In this document: positions 42,770 to 43,889 of the stretch, piece after piece
Layout of the letters: every line of letters begins with the position of its first letter
Position numbering within the stretch: the stretch's first letter is position 1
NCBI GenBank assembly: GCA_013002925.1
Contig: JABDLQ010000184.1
Span: forward strand, 1-43,889
Origin: Gammaproteobacteria bacterium
GTDB lineage: Bacteria; Pseudomonadota; Gammaproteobacteria; Steroidobacterales; SZUA-146
Direction: 5' to 3'
DNA length: 43,889 bases
Notes under the pieces: model-generated
Told to the model about the DNA's origin: nothing
Databases searched by the model: none
The model's input: only the letters and a program-made list of their open reading frames with translations
Made by a program: the position numbers and the translations under genes

Positions 42770-43648
42770 TTATTTATCGCCAAACAAGGCGTCCAGTTTC
42801 TGCTCAAACTCGTGATAGCCCAGATAGTCATAAAGTTCTTCCCTGGTCTGCATGATATCGATGACACTGCGTTGATGGCCTTCAGTCAAAAGTGCGGCAT
42901 ACACCAGTTCCGCCCCTCGATTCATGGCGCGATACGCACCGCAACAATACAGCACAATGTCGACACCGACTGCACCCAGTTCGGGAGTGCTGAACAAGGG
43001 GGTTTTTCCAAACTCGGTGATGTTGGCCAGGATGGGCACGTCTACCGATTCACGAAACGATCGATACTGATCAAGTTCATATATTGCTTCGGGAAACAGC
43101 ATGTCGGCACCGGCCTCAATGTAAGCGCCGGCCCGATCGAGGGCGGCCTGCATTCCTTCGCTTGCTAACGCATCAGTCCGCGCCATGATCACGAAACTCT
43201 CGTCGTTGCGGCTGTCAACAGCGGCCTTGATGCGGTCGACCATCTCCCCCGTAGACACGATCTCTTTGCCGGGGCGATGACCGCAGCGTTTTTGCGCCAC
43301 CTGGTCTTCGATATGCATGCCGGCGGCGCCGGCTTTGGTCATCGAACGCACAGTACGGGCGATGTTGAACGCACCGCCAAAACCAGTATCCGCATCTACC
43401 AGCAAAGGCAGCTCGCAGATATCCGTGATGCGGCGGATATCGGTCAGCACGTCGTCGAGGTTACTGATCCCAAGGTCAGGCAACCCCAGCGAGTTGGCAG
43501 CAACGCCACCCCCCGACAAATACAAGGCCTTGTGACCAATGCGCTCGGCCATGCGCGCAGTAAAGGCGGTGATGGTTCCCACCACCTGCAACGGTTTGTG
43601 ATCGGCAACCGCCGCGCGCAATCTCTGTCCAGCTCGGTCATTAGCCAC
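42770..43648 (-). CDS. prpB: 2-methylisocitrate lyase
   Basis: 292 residues from the GTG at 43646-43648, which has AAGGAG 7-8 nt upstream; an in-frame ATG at 43726 would sit deep in the upstream gene. It cleaves 2-methylisocitrate to pyruvate and succinate. It is an ICL/PEP-mutase TIM barrel: GTITAFTARMAERIGHKALYL, the metal-binding DADTGFGG (85-92), GMHIEDQVAQKRCGHRPGKE with catalytic Cys in KRCGH (120-124) and MARTDALASEG. It overlaps the GntR stop by 8 bp (GTGGCTAA), so it is translationally coupled to the regulator. Confidence 0.94.
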   Translation of the reverse strand: MANDRAGQRLRAAVADHKPLQVVGTITAFTARMAERIGHKALYLSGGGVAANSLGLPDLGISNLDDVLTDIRRITDICELPLLVDADTGFGGAFNIARTVRSMTKAGAAGMHIEDQVAQKRCGHRPGKEIVSTGEMVDRIKAAVDSRNDESFVIMARTDALASEGMQAALDRAGAYIEAGADMLFPEAIYELDQYRSFRESVDVPILANITEFGKTPLFSTPELGAVGVDIVLYCCGAYRAMNRGAELVYAALLTEGHQRSVIDIMQTREELYDYLGYHEFEQKLDALFGDK

Positions 43649-43889
43649 GCTGTGCTCCTTTATCAATGGGTGCAGCGACGGTGCCACTGTCAGCACTCTG
43701 GGCGCTTTGCTCAACGCGCTGCTCAATATTCAAACGCGCGGCACGGATATGGCGACGCATGAGAATTTCTGCAAGTTCACCATCACGTTCTGCAATGGCA
43801 GACAGTATGCGCTGGTGCTCAATCAGCGCCCTGTGGGGACGACCTTTGTGCGCGCTGAACTTGTTGCGATACATGCGCATCAACTGGTA
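43641..43889 (-). CDS. GntR family regulator (FCD type) of the prp operon, C-terminal fragment
   Basis: The last 82 residues of a protein that enters from the right edge. It ends with the C-terminal helices of an FCD domain: NKFSAHKGRPHRALIEHQRI then LSAIAERDGELAEILMRRHI, containing the typical H-x3-IL-x-AI-x-x-RD and H-I motif. A Thr/Ala-rich tail of about 25 residues follows. Its stop is inside prpB, so it heads the prp transcript. A GntR regulator (rather than the sigma54-type PrpR of enterics) heading prpBC operons is known in Pseudomonas and Shewanella. It presumably senses a methylcitrate-cycle intermediate. Confidence 0.85.
   Translation of the reverse strand, partial: YQLMRMYRNKFSAHKGRPHRALIEHQRILSAIAERDGELAEILMRRHIRAARLNIEQRVEQSAQSADSGTVAAPIDKGAQRG

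Noticed and set aside
1..43889. Mobile elements, CRISPR arrays, tRNA or rRNA genes
   Set aside because: No transposase or integrase motif, no spaced repeat array and no cloverleaf-like or ribosomal sequence was recognised by reading.

Overview
The window looks like the chromosome of an aerobic, heterotrophic, probably marine gammaproteobacterium. The evidence is a near-consensus E. coli-type LexA box, a methylcitrate (prp) propionate operon, an AlkB alkane hydroxylase beside a GntR regulator, glutaryl-CoA dehydrogenase and many envelope lipoproteins. I cannot assign a genus. I see no rRNA, tRNA, CRISPR array, insertion sequence or phage gene.

Layout. 1-2.5 kb: the start of a secreted protein, then a UvrD/Rep-type helicase behind a putative SOS box. 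2.6-5.8 kb: a divergent 1068-residue membrane-anchored coiled-coil protein. 6.1-8.6 kb: a stand-alone cNMP-binding protein, a GntR/FCD regulator and a divergent alkB. 8.6-15.1 kb: an oppABCDF-type ABC importer operon ending in a beta-hydroxyacid dehydrogenase. 15.5-16.5 kb: a GT4 glycosyltransferase.

16.6-28.5 kb is the most striking block. Nine minus-strand genes, mostly touching or overlapping, encode in transcription order: a Ser/Pro-linker lipoprotein, a second lipoprotein with a glycine-zipper-like segment, a transmembrane Ser/Thr kinase with extracytoplasmic TPRs, a membrane-anchored PEGA/FGE-sulfatase-like protein, a 74-residue exported peptide, a MotA/TolQ/ExbB-type proton channel subunit, an actin/Hsp70-like protein fused to an FHA domain, and two paralogous membrane VWA proteins. 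The VWA proteins share an N-terminal S-L-S-F-L-D-x-x-x-C-G-F-G-A helix, which resembles the proton-conducting helix of ExbD/TolR, including its essential Asp. I propose a proton-driven, kinase/FHA-regulated, envelope-spanning machine in which a VWA heterodimer replaces ExbD/MotB. Nearby genes at 28.8-33.2 kb (two divergent lipoproteins, a TPR/TonB-C protein and an M48 metallopeptidase lipoprotein) may be accessory parts.

33.5-40 kb is metabolic and housekeeping: class I fructose-bisphosphate aldolase with a strong bidirectional terminator, a Ycf46-like AAA ATPase, glutaryl-CoA dehydrogenase, FolE, an XdhC-family protein and a YceI lipoprotein. 40.1-43.9 kb holds prpD, prpC, prpB and the end of a GntR regulator, a 2-methylcitrate operon running in from the right edge. 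Functions rest on motif recognition in the translated sequence; no database search was possible.
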